NCBI GenBank assembly: GCA_049999725.1 | Contig: JBNGIS010021736.1 | Coordinates: 1-27,574 of the forward strand | Source: Haplomitrium mnioides | Taxonomy: Eukaryota > Marchantiophyta > Haplomitriopsida > Calobryales | DNA: 27,574 nucleotides | Direction of reading: 5' to 3' | Part shown: positions 19,721 through 27,574 of the stretch, one piece after another | How positions within the stretch are numbered: position 1 is the first letter of the stretch | How the letters are laid out: every line of letters begins with the position of its first letter | Notes under the pieces: generated by a model | What the model saw: only the letters and a program-made list of their open reading frames with translations | The model's database searches: none | Told to the model about the DNA's origin: nothing | Position numbers and translations under genes: made by a program

Positions 19721-19725
19721 GTGAA
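19721..19725 (+). repeat. candidate target duplication of E2, left copy (GTGAA)
   Basis: Five bases before the E2 start TGTCAGCCGG. The partner is outside the window, so this is by position only. Confidence 0.5.
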
Positions 19726-22700
19726 TGTCAGCCGGTAGTTTGGAGCACTAAGGTTGAATGCACGAAATCAGAAGCACCATTGGCAATATGTCCCTTTTGC
19801 GGGTGTGAAGGCCTCACAGGAACAGCTGATTACCTCAAACAACTACTAAGAGTAGGGTGCATGATTCCTATGAGTGAAATAGGATCATGGCAGAAGAGAT
19901 GAGGAGAGAGCAGTGATCGCCAGCCAGAGGAGGGGCCTCATTTTCAAATTCAAAGCAGGCCAACGAGAATTTGTGGGCCTCAGGAAGATGCGGAGATCGG
20001 AGCATGGGGAGAAGAAACAGAGCAGCCACTCATGGCAAATCCATCGTATGAGGAAGAAGAACGGATTAACAACAAGGAAACTTGAAGGCACTCCAAAGAA
20101 AGGCATATCATGGGGGACTTGCAGCGGCCACACATCGAGAAGCAAGGATCAGGAGCTGACAGAAGGAGGTGAGATCGTCACGAGGGCGATCAAGGCCAGG
20201 GAAGAGGGACGCCTTGATTCCGCAAGCAAGAGCGAGCCCTACAAGGGCAGATCGAACGCTCCATTCGAGTCGGTGAATCCTAGTTGAAGAATGGAGTCCC
20301 CGGAAGGCCCCGCGACATTCCACGGAAACGTGTTGTCTCTAGAGCCCTTCGCGGGATTCCATGGACGACGTGGCGGCACCAAGAGGCCCGCGGATCTGCG
20401 GACAGGTGCCTCCCTAAGTGAGGAGCCCACTTAACCGGGTTCCGATGCATCTTATGACGTAGGGATCTCCGGTTAAGAGGGATCCACGAGGAACCCAACA
20501 GCAGAGCAAGGAGGAAGGCCCGAAACAACGACTTATTGCGGGTCTGGCCGAAGGAAAACGGGAGAGTGCCGGAAGGGCGATATATCAAAGATCTGATTAG
20601 AAGAGCAGCGTGGAAGCCGAAGGGGCGACCTAGCGTAGATTCGTCAAGAGGAAACATAGAGGAGAGCTGAAAGGGGGACTGATCACCGAGCGGGTCGGAT
20701 AAGAGCGAGTGAAGGCGAAAAAGCGACTTGTCGGCGAACCGGTTCAAACAACGCGCATCACTAGCGAAGCAGTGACCCGTCGCAAACCCTCCAACGGGAA
20801 GAAGGCTGAGCCAGAAGGGCGATATAGTGCCTATCCGGTGGGGAGAAACGAAGGGCACGACGAAAGGACGATATATCGGCAAATCGGTGAGCGAGATGAG
20901 AGCGGCCGGAAAAAGAAGGTAACGTCAGTGTGACCAACGGGAGAGCTAGCAGCGCCAAAAGGGTGACTCTTCTCCACTTCGGCAACCAGAAGGGTGAAAG
21001 TTTGATAGGGTGCGGCCGACATCCGAAAGTTTGAAAGGGGCTAACGAGTCGAAAGAGCATAGTAGTTCTTATAACTAGCTTTCGGAAGTGTTAACGAAGA
21101 TAGCCTCAAGCGTGCGCGTAGTTCTTACTTTGAAAGTACGTTGAAATGGCAACATCGACACAATTCTTATTCGGCGAGCAATGGTAGTCCGCGGCGGTTC
21201 TACGGATGACGTGGCGAGCGCAGGGAGTTCGCGGGAGGCTTCGAAAACGTGGCACGCTGGGAAGCAAGGAAGGGTTTCCGAAGGTCAACGTCGGAAGAAG
21301 GGTCTGCGCGACGGTTCGCCTACCCCTTTGCGGGGCGACGTCAGACAACGCCATTCGAATGAGGTGGCGACTCCAGGGACCCCAAAGCAACTCATGGGAC
21401 ACGCGGCACAAGAAAGAGAGGTCAGTGCGACGGTCAGCCTACCTCCTTGCGGGGCGACGTCGGATGGCAGTGTAGCAGACGACATAGCGCGAGGAGAAGA
21501 AAGAGGAATCTCGGGAGATTCCATGGAGTCGGTTCCGAAGAGCCTCTTCGGACCTGGTTCTACGAGAATCTAAGGAATCTCTTCCTGCAAGATTCCTCGG
21601 AGCTCCTCATTCAAGTTACCGTTGACCTTGGCTTTTTCTCAACCAACTGCAGAACACGCGGCGCCTTCTCCCTTTAAGTGGTAACGGGATTACCGAATAG
21701 TGAAGCCACGAGTCGTCGTCCCCTATTCCGAGGTAACGGCCATAACGACTATTCATTGGATCAGGCGTCAAGGTGCAGCGCGCGAGGGAAGTATACATCG
21801 GTTGCTATCGAATTCTTTCGGGTTGATGCATGGGCAATCTCAGGGCGCGAGGCGACTGCATGCGAAGGAGAATCGCAACAAAGGGGGGCTGGGTTGAGAA
21901 TTCACTAACAAGACCACGGGAAGCAGAGTTACTCACTCAAGGAGAACCGGGGGATTTAGAGGAGGACTGGGAGGAGACCCAAGTGACCTCATCCTTGTAG
22001 GCGGAGGGTTACTTATACGGGGTCTCGATTGTATTCTGGCCATTTAAGACTTCGAGAGAGGCCACTATGGGAGGACGTGGGGTCGTCTCTACATTCTTTG
22101 TGTAGAAGCATCACGGCTTGAGGACAAGAAAATCGCAACAAGGGGTGGCTAGAGTGGGAGTCCAAGTTATGACTTCGGGAGAGGCCGCCAAGTGAGGAGC
22201 TTGGGGTCATTTCTACCATTCCTTGTGTGTAAGTATCAGCCAAGAGGGTTCCGAGGACACTCTGGTGTGTTATTCTTCAAGTGGAGCTGAGAGAGCGGGG
22301 CTGTGCTAGTGCCGGTGCACTACATAGTAAGACCCGTCAAAGCTCGAGGGTGGAGTGGGCTACGTGCAGCTGGTAAAGCTGTCTTCTAGAGGTGGAAGTC
22401 AAAGAAACTCTCTTCCTAGCCTCAAGAAGTAAAAGCATGGCTTCTTGTGAGGGAAGTTAAAAAACTATCTGGAGAGGAGGGTGTGTGGGTTGCTGGGTTG
22501 CAGTTGTAAGGCAGTGGGACTCATAAGGGAAGTATCATCCGTTAGAAATCCAGAGGGCCTTCAAGGACTCTGTTTTCTCTTACATATAGTGTATAAATGT
22601 GTTTGTTCATATCTGTGTAGTTAGATTTCCTTTCTGCATTGTGTTGTCAAATTGTATTAGATTAGGAAACACAGATTAGCTGAGCAGACCCTAGGAACAC

Positions 22701-23202
22701 ATTTGAAGGGGGAGTCCAATCCCTTGCCACAAGTCTGGCATCCTCGGGGTAAATGCGCTCTGGTCTGATTCTGTTGCATAGATTAGGACTTAGTGCATTA
22801 GGATAGTTAGGATAACCATTACTGTGACCACCTTGAGAGGGGGAGTCGAGACCTCTAGTAGTGATCAGTTGTGCAGGTCACTAGCACCATTTTGCCCAAG
22901 CGCAAATAAGGTGACAGAGCGTAAGTCATTGGGTCCTATGAATAAAGCGGAAGAATCACACAAATCACAGCTGGGTGTAATGGATGTGGACTTGTGAATG
23001 GTTGAATGTTTGACTTGAGTGTGAGAAGAAGAGGAGTAAGAAAAGCATTCCAGGTCTGTAAAGAGAGGAAGAGTCCTTAAGGTCATAAAGTGGTAATTAG
23101 CAAGGGGCCATCTCAGAAAAGAACCCGAAAGCCCGAAACCTGTCCTCCCCTGGGCTCAAAACAGGGCCTGAAAAGGTAAAGGCCTGAAACATGGGAGCGA
23201 CA
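19726..23202 (+). repeat. E2 5' LTR
   Basis: It begins TGTCAGCCGGTAG and ends GGGAGCGACA, next to the PBS. It is about 520-570 bp longer than the E1 LTRs, which the ten-unit 49-bp array (20522-21005) against about two units in E1 largely accounts for. It holds a palindrome remnant at 20415-20433, GC hairpin repeats at 21311-21345 and 21429-21464, the CGCGAG block (decayed to TTGTGAG) near 22440, and AATAAA at 22941-22946. Confidence 0.88.
20522..21005 (+). repeat. Ten-unit ~49-bp tandem array in E2 5' LTR
   Basis: Units start near 20522, 20571, 20619, 20669, 20717, 20766, 20813, 20862, 20908 and 20957. Each starts GAARGGCGA-like and contains TATCG-like and CCGG-like words. The same ten units are present in the 3' LTR (25862 to about 26345). 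Confidence 0.8.
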
Positions 23203-23211
23203 TGAATTTTT

Positions 23212-23228
23212 TGTCGCTAGAAGGAGGG
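23212..23228 (+). other. E2 primer binding site
   Basis: TGTCGCTAGAAGGAGGG, 9 bases after the LTR end at 23202. It has one change from the E0 site (TGG to TGT). Confidence 0.7.
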
Positions 23229-23423
23229 CCAAGGGTTTGAAAAAACTTGAGACCAACCCGAACCAGAAAGACCACTTGGTGCACAAGAGACTCAAGTCAG
23301 TCAGTTAGAAGGTACTTCCGAGAAACAGACAACTGGCGGTTGAGTATGTTGAGGAAGAGTGGCGGGCAGAAGAGGCCAAGTTATCATAGTTGGGAGGAGT
23401 GACAGTTTTCCTCAACTGGAGCA

Positions 23424-23666
23424 ATGGGCCATGGCCATGGGAGAAGGAAAAGACGAGCTAAGCATGTGTCAGGGTATTCTTCAGATGGTTTAAGCAACAA
23501 TGAAGACACAGAAGAGAGCTCTACATCTACCGTGGAAAGTGACAGTGACTCCTCTAGCAGCAGCTCGGATGAACCGAGATCTTCGAGAAAGAAGAAGCAA
23601 AGACGGAAGCAAACGATCAAAAGGGCTGCCAAGGGAGAGAAGGCTCGCTTAGCGGAATTGAGCTAA
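23424..23666 (+). pseudogene. gag: E2 gag-like frame, part 1 (basic/serine-acidic region)
   Basis: The frame encodes GRRKRRAKHVSGYSSDG, then an acidic serine-rich stretch (VESDSDSSSSSSDE), then SRKKKQRRKQ. It matches E1 13190-12939 and, more loosely, E0 2630-2830. The region upstream to the PBS (23229-23423) is leader with no capsid domain. The frame stops at TAA (23664) and continues in another frame across 23720-23770 (AKQSDEWVATGPPKK before the zinc knuckle), so at least one frameshift separates it from part 2. Its role, by analogy to gag, would be RNA binding through basic residues. The ATG at 23424 may be the real start, as the E1 frame also begins near here. Confidence 0.65.
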
Positions 23667-23769
23667 AAAATAGAGGTACTGCAACCCTCATTTCAGCCTC
23701 ACGTCTCATCTTCAGAAGGCTAAACAATCAGATGAATGGGTCGCAACTGGACCACCAAAGAAAATTGTT

Positions 23770-24903
23770 ATGGTGTGCTGGAATTGTGGCCAGCCTGGAC
23801 ATGTTTCCCCCAATTTCCCGGAACCATGGAGGCAGAAGTATGGGTGCCCAATTACAATGCATTCCCAGTATGAAGAGGAGGAAGAAGTCTGGGTGAAGGA
23901 GGAGACCTCTGCCTTAGAAGAGCGTTATCATGTAAAATCCAAAGCTAAATCCAAGTCTCACCGAAAGAGCAATAACCAGAAAAGGCGGAGGGCTAAGAAG
24001 GGTACGAATCAAGTGGGGTTATCCATGAGCGATTCTGAATACGAGGCGGCATACCCCACCTGGTTCTACCGGACACAAACCGAGGAGAAGGCAAACGGTG
24101 AGGACTTGAGGCATGTCCCGGACCAGCAATCACGAGGCGATCCAAATGAGCTCCAAGAGGTGGAAGCATCCCTGGTCGCGGTGCAAGATCTCACGAATTA
24201 CGACATTCAAGCGGAGGCGGAGGAATCAGGACCGGAAGAAGAGGACTCCGCACACCAATCAAGGGACCAGGGAAGAGCCCCACCAGGGCAAGGAGGAGAT
24301 GGCGCAATTGAACCTCATTTCCCCCAAGAGGAGGACCCACTGGAAGACCAATGTCGGTCGAGCCCCGAACCCGAATTGCAAGGAGGGTCGACAACGGTGT
24401 ACCCGGATGCAAAAAGTTATGACAAGCACCTGCCAAGTGTCGTCAAGTTAGAGCCTCCTCAATTGGTGGAATGTATGACAATGAAAATAATCAATTGCAG
24501 CCTGGAGGATCCGAAGGTGTCAGAAGATGAGCCCAATCTCAATCCAAAGAAGAAGCTCACATTGATACAGCCCAAGGATCTTGGTGACATGGAAGGAATT
24601 GTTGCGGGCAGCCTCGTCACCACCAACATTGTATGTAATTGCAAGGTTACAGGCCCGAAGTACAGTACCTTTGCGTATGCTTGTCTAATCAGCTGTTCCT
24701 TGTGGGTGTGTGTTGGGCTTGCCCCCAAGCCAAGGGAAACAGGCCAGCAAAGGGATCCCAACTCTGAGGGCTGGTTCACATTGCAAAAGAGAATGCAGCA
24801 AGGCATGTTGCTGCAGAGACCTCATATTCCCCTCAAACCAAAATTTGGAAGCACGACTTTTGTGTGGGCTCCAGGGAAGAGGCTAAGGAATGCGTACAGG
24901 TAA
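23770..24903 (+). CDS. gag: E2 gag-like frame, part 2: zinc knuckle plus long C-terminal extension (377 codons open)
   Basis: The longest open frame of the window. Residues 3-16 form CWNCGQPGHVSPNF, a CCHC knuckle with the last ligand changed to Phe. Residues about 38-60 are acidic (YEEEEEVW..EETSALEE), 60-85 lysine/arginine-rich, and 120-215 low-complexity acidic. Residues about 220-377 are a region conserved with E1 (VVKLEPPQ, LEDPKV, QPKDLG), including a hydrophobic run at residues 301-318 (FAYACLISCSLWVCVGLA) that could span a membrane. No domain I recognise lies after the knuckle, and I do not assign a function. The ATG at 23770 is only the first in-frame Met; the frame is open further upstream, so the natural start is probably earlier. 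The stop TAA overlaps a GTAAGT splice-donor-like word (24900-24905). Confidence 0.6.
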   Translation: MVCWNCGQPGHVSPNFPEPWRQKYGCPITMHSQYEEEEEVWVKEETSALEERYHVKSKAKSKSHRKSNNQKRRRAKKGTNQVGLSMSDSEYEAAYPTWFYRTQTEEKANGEDLRHVPDQQSRGDPNELQEVEASLVAVQDLTNYDIQAEAEESGPEEEDSAHQSRDQGRAPPGQGGDGAIEPHFPQEEDPLEDQCRSSPEPELQGGSTTVYPDAKSYDKHLPSVVKLEPPQLVECMTMKIINCSLEDPKVSEDEPNLNPKKKLTLIQPKDLGDMEGIVAGSLVTTNIVCNCKVTGPKYSTFAYACLISCSLWVCVGLAPKPRETGQQRDPNSEGWFTLQKRMQQGMLLQRPHIPLKPKFGSTTFVWAPGKRLRNAYR

Positions 24904-24965
24904 GTATTTGTGTGTGTGTGTGAGTGTGTGTTTTGTGGGGGGTGTTTCGTGGGGTTGTTTAGCAG
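24900..24965 (+). other. candidate 66-nt intron in E2
   Basis: CAG|GTAAGT at the start and TTTAGCAG|G at the end enclose a GT-rich, T/G-rich 66-nt stretch. Removing it keeps the frame of 23770 open into the frame 24966-25242. E0 has GTAAGT (16530-16535) and GCAG|GAGTT (ending 16593) at the same place, a 64-nt interval. E1 keeps only the acceptor side. It is short for a plant intron and unproven. Confidence 0.3.
24909..24931 (+). repeat. GT microsatellite in E2
   Basis: Alternating GT with one A interruption. It has the same position relative to coding end and purine tract in E0 and E1. Confidence 0.8.
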
Positions 24966-25242
24966 GAGTTACAGAGCCGAGCCAGCGACCAGCAGCAGAG
25001 GCACCAGAAAATTGAGGGAGAAGAAGTGTGTTCGCGGAGACGCTTCACACTTGAAGGGGGAGTTATGTCAGCCAGTGGTTTGGAGCACTAAGGCTAAATG
25101 CACGAAATCAGAAGCACCATTGGCAATATGTCCCCTTTGCGGGTGTGAAGGCCTCACAGGAACAACTGATTACCTCAAACAGCTACTAAGAGCAGGACGC
25201 ATGATTCCCAGGAGCGAAATCGGATTATGGCAGAAGAGATGA
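24966..25242 (+). CDS. Open frame crossing from E2 internal region into the 3' LTR
   Basis: The frame (open from 24910, likely meaningful only from 24966) reads SYRAEPATSSRGTRK, then EKKCVRGDASHLKGELCQP through the purine tract, and on into the LTR start with ICPLCGCEGLTG and a tail DYLKQLLRAG..RSEIGLWQKR, ending in TGA. The LTR-borne part is kept with few changes in the E2 5' LTR (to 19902) and partly in the E0 3' LTR (CPFCKCKG, then stop). The CPxCxC cluster could bind metal. It has no family I recognise. It may be a second exon of the gag-like frame (see the candidate intron) or a chance open frame preserved because cis-acting sequence is conserved. Confidence 0.35.
25053..25065 (+). other. 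E2 polypurine tract
   Basis: GAAGGGGGAGTTA directly before the LTR start TGTCAGCCAG (25066). It is the cleanest purine tract of the three elements. Confidence 0.75.
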
Positions 25243-27307
25243 GGAGAGAGCAGTGATCGCCAGCCAAAGGAGGGGCCTCATTTTCAAATTCAAAGCAGGC
25301 TAGCGAGAATCCATGGGCCTCAGGAAGATGCGGAGATTGGAGCCTAGGGAGAAGAAATAGAGCAGCCACCCATGGCGAATCGATCATAGGAGGAAGAAGA
25401 ACGGATCAACAACAAGGAAACCCGAAGGCACTCCGAAGAAAGGCAGATCATGGGGGACCTACAGCGGCCACACATCGGGAAGCAAGGATCATGAGCTGAC
25501 AGAAGGAGGTGAGATCGTCACAAGGGCGAGCAAGGCCAGGAAAGAGGGACGCCTCGATCCCGCAAGCAAGAGCGAGCCCTGCAAGGGCTGATCGAACACT
25601 CCATTCGAGTCGGCGAATCCTGGTTGAAGAGTGGAGTCCCCGGAAGGCCCCGCGAGATTCCACGGAAACGTGGCGTCTCTAGAGCCCTTCGCGGGATTCT
25701 ACGGACGACGTGGCGGGACCAAGAGGCCCGCGGATCTGCGGACAGGCGCCTCCCTAAGTGGGGAGCCCACTTAACCGGCTTACGATGCGTCTTACGAAGT
25801 AGGGATTCACGGTTAAGAGGGATCCACGAGGAACCCAATAGGGGAGCAAGGAGGAGGGCCTGAAATAGCGACTTATCGCGAGTCTGGCCGAAGGAAAACG
25901 GAAGAGTGCCGGAAGGGCGATATATCGAAGATCCGATCAGAAGAGGAGCACGAAGGCGAAAGGGCGACATAGCACAGATTTGTCAAGAGGAAACACAAAG
26001 GAGAGCCAAAAGGGGGACTGATCACCGAGCGGGCCAGATAAGAGCAAGTGAAGGCGAAAATGCGACTTGTCGGCAAACCGGTTCAAACGACGTGCATCAC
26101 TAGCGAAGCGGTAACCCGTCGCAAACCCTCCAACGGGAAGAAGGCTGAGCCAGAAAGGCGATGTGGTGCCTATCCAGTGGGGAGAAACGAAGGACACGGC
26201 GAAAGGACAATATATCGGCGAATTGGTGAGCGAGATGAGAGCGACCGGAAAAGGAAGGTAATGCTGGTGCAACCGACGGGAGAGCTAGCGGCGCCAAAAA
26301 GGTGACTCTTCTCCGCTTCGGCAACTAGAAGGGTGAAAGTTCGACAGAGTGCGGCCGGCATCTTAAAGTTTGAAAGGGGTGAACGGTCTAAAAGGGCCTA
26401 GTAGTTCTTATAACGAGCTTTTGGAAGTGTTAACGAAGATAGCCTCGGGCGCGCGAGTAGTTCTTACTTCGAAGGTACATCAAAATGCCGATATCGACAC
26501 AATTCTTATTCAGCGAGCAGAGGTAGTCCGCGACAGTTTTACGGATGACGTAGCGAGCGCAGGGAGTCCGCGGGAGGCTTCGAAAATGTGGCACGCTGGG
26601 AAGCAAGGAAGGGTTTCCGAAGGTCAACGTCCGAAGAAGGGTCCACGTGACGGTCCGCCTACCCCTTTGCGGGGCGGCATTGGATGGTGCTCTTCGGATG
26701 TGGTGGCGACTCTAGAGACCCCGAAGCAACTCACGGGACACGCGGTGCAAGAAGGAGAGGTCAGCCCGATGGTCAGCCTACCTCCTTGCGGGGCGGCGTC
26801 GGACGACGGTGCAGCGGACGACATGGCGCGAGGAGAAGAAAGGGGAATCTATAGGGGAATCTCGTGAAATCCAAAGAGCCTCTTCGGACCTGGTTCTACG
26901 AGAGTCTGCGGAATCTCTTCCCGCAAGATTCCTCGGAGCTCCTCATTCAAGTTACTGTTGACCTTGGCTTTTTCTCAACCAACTGCAGGACATGCGGCGC
27001 CTTCTCCCTTTCCATGGTAACGGGATTACCGAACAGTGAAGCCACGCGTCGTCGTCCCCTATTCTGAGCTAACAACCATAATGACTATTCATCGGATCAG
27101 GCGTCAAGGGGCAGCGTGCGAGGGGAGTTAACATCGGTTGCTATCGAATTCTTTTGGGTTGATACACAGGCAATCTCAAGGCGTCTACATGCAAAAGGGA
27201 ATCGCAACAAAGGGGGGTTGGGTTGAGAATTCACTAACAAGACCACGTGAAGCAGAGTTAGTCGCTCAAGGGGAACCGGGGGATTTAGAAGAGAACTGGG
27301 GGGAGAT
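25066..27307 (+). repeat. E2 3' LTR (interrupted by E4)
   Basis: It aligns with 19726 to about 21970 of the 5' LTR. It includes a perfect palindrome at 25755-25773, the ten-unit array from 25862 to about 26345, and GC hairpin repeats at 26649-26684 and 26769-26803. Homology to the 5' LTR stops at 27307, where E4 begins. The remainder should lie beyond the window. Confidence 0.85.
25862..26345 (+). repeat. ~49-bp tandem array in E2 3' LTR
   Basis: It is unit-for-unit homologous to 20522-21005, so the array was present before E2 inserted and has not visibly changed copy number since. Confidence 0.78.
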
Positions 27308-27574
27308 TGTCAGCCGGGTGTTAAGGTACTTCATGCAAAATTTTCAAAAAAGTGCTTCCAATGTACACAAACAGGGTTCAAGGAGTAAGTAAAAATAAAA
27401 GGATAGGGATAAAAAGAAATAAAACTACTCTAAGTGTTGAGGGCCAAGCCAAGCCCACTAATTTCCTAACTATCTAACTTGGAGGACAGCTTGCCTTGGG
27501 GGTGGGTTTAGCCCTGAACTAGGTCCGTCCAGGGGCGAGGTAGGGAAATGCGGTGGCCTTACACCCCTCTAGGG
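27308..27574 (+). mobile_element. E4: start of an LTR of the E3 type, inserted in E2 3' LTR
   Basis: It begins TGTCAGCCGGGTG. The 267 bp to the window end are the reverse complement of about 7033-7313 (E3) with few changes; one is an insertion of about 8 bp near 7230-7240 in E3. It is a second member of the E3 subfamily, in opposite orientation. GAGAT (27303-27307) is the expected left target duplication. The rest of the element is outside the window. Confidence 0.75.

Larger units (their letters stand above)
1241..19725 (+). mobile_element. E0: host Ty3/gypsy element, defective, interrupted by E3 and E1
   Basis: E0 is the outer element. Its parts in order are a 5' LTR remnant (1241-1954), primer binding site (1963), gag (2111-3470), reverse transcriptase (7319-8447 and 16270-16340), integrase tail (to 16533), purine tract (16684-16696) and 3' LTR (16697-19725, cut by E2 and continuing past it outside the window). 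Subtracting E3 and E1 with their duplications leaves only about 3.07 kb of internal sequence. That is too short for a complete gag-pol; protease, RNase H and the integrase core are not found. The order gag, RT, integrase is that of Ty3/gypsy, as is the RT sequence type. Confidence 0.8.
16697..19725 (+). repeat. E0 3' LTR (5' portion, cut by E2)
   Basis: It begins TGTCAGCTTGTG. Landmarks in order are the CPFCKCKG-coding start, a palindrome remnant (about 17410-17480), the 49-bp array (17524-17960), three GC hairpin repeats (18209-18242, 18321-18355, 18484-18514) and the CGCGAG block (about 19371-19440). It is interrupted at 19726 by E2, and its last few hundred bases must lie beyond E2, outside the window. 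Open frames inside it (for example 17918-18599) follow the repeats and are not conserved. Confidence 0.8.
19726..27307 (+). mobile_element. E2: non-autonomous LTR element inserted in E0 3' LTR
   Basis: Order: 5' LTR 19726-23202 (3477 bp), PBS 23212-23228, gag-like frames 23424-24903, purine tract 25053-25065, 3' LTR 25066-27307 (interrupted by E4 and then cut by the window end). The internal region is 1863 bp with no pol. It shares structure with E1, down to the lack of a capsid domain and the same C-terminal extension. The two LTRs differ at somewhat under one base in ten over the first 190 bp by eye, so the insertion is not recent. Confidence 0.85.

Noticed and set aside
20280-20882. 200-codon open frame on the minus strand of the E2 5' LTR
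   Set aside because: It runs antisense through the 49-bp array. A partly similar frame in the 3' LTR is broken at other places, and the composition follows the repeat.
7033-27574. Large inverted repeat (7033-7313 against 27308-27574) as a sign of a DNA transposon or foldback element
   Set aside because: Both copies are LTR starts bounded by TGTCA, in different host sites with different flanks. Two separate insertions explain it better.

Overview
The window is made entirely, or almost entirely, of long-terminal-repeat (LTR) retrotransposons of the Ty3/gypsy type, stacked inside one another. No host gene, rRNA, tRNA or CRISPR array was recognised. A land-plant nuclear genome is most likely: the reverse transcriptase fragments are plant gypsy-like, copies are nested, LTRs are long, and CpG sites look decayed. 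The species cannot be told; a large-genome plant such as a gymnosperm, fern, lycophyte or bryophyte is a guess.

The LTRs of this family begin TGTCA and end GACA. Read in the element's own direction, the 3' end is ..GGAGYGACA, followed a few bases later by a primer binding site TGGCGCTAGAAGGAGGG. The 3' LTR is preceded by a purine tract GAAGGGGGAGTTA. These signals, with 5-bp target duplications, resolve the layering. E0 (+ strand, about 1241 to beyond 19725) is the oldest host element. It has a broken gag (2111-3470), a reverse transcriptase broken in two (7319-8447 and 16270-16340), an integrase C-terminal tail (to 16533) and a 3' LTR from 16697. E5 (only its 3' LTR end, 1-1240) sits inside the 5' LTR of E0. 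E3 (3471-7313, - strand, 3.8 kb) is a solo LTR between gag and pol of E0. E1 (8448-16269, - strand, complete with two 2.9-kb LTRs) lies inside the reverse transcriptase of E0 with a perfect TGGAT duplication. E2 (+ strand, from 19726) lies inside the 3' LTR of E0. E4 (from 27308, + strand) lies inside the 3' LTR of E2 and runs off the window.

E1 and E2 form a non-autonomous subfamily. They carry only a gag-like zinc-knuckle reading frame with a long C-terminal extension, and no capsid, protease, reverse transcriptase or integrase. E2 keeps 377 codons of that frame open. E0 is also defective: stops and frameshifts in gag, FIDN instead of FIDD in the RT active site, and loss of protease, RNase H and most of integrase. 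None of the visible copies could move by itself; any movement of E1/E2 would have needed enzymes supplied in trans.

The LTRs have internal architecture worth attention. There is a degenerate tandem array of about 49 bp per unit whose copy number (about 2 to 10) explains most LTR length variation. There is a GC-rich 30-bp potential hairpin repeated 12 times, a palindrome TAAGTGGG-NNN-CCCACTTA, and a conserved CGCGAG-containing block. An open frame appears to run across the purine tract into the start of the LTR, possibly joined to the upstream frame by a 66-nt intron.
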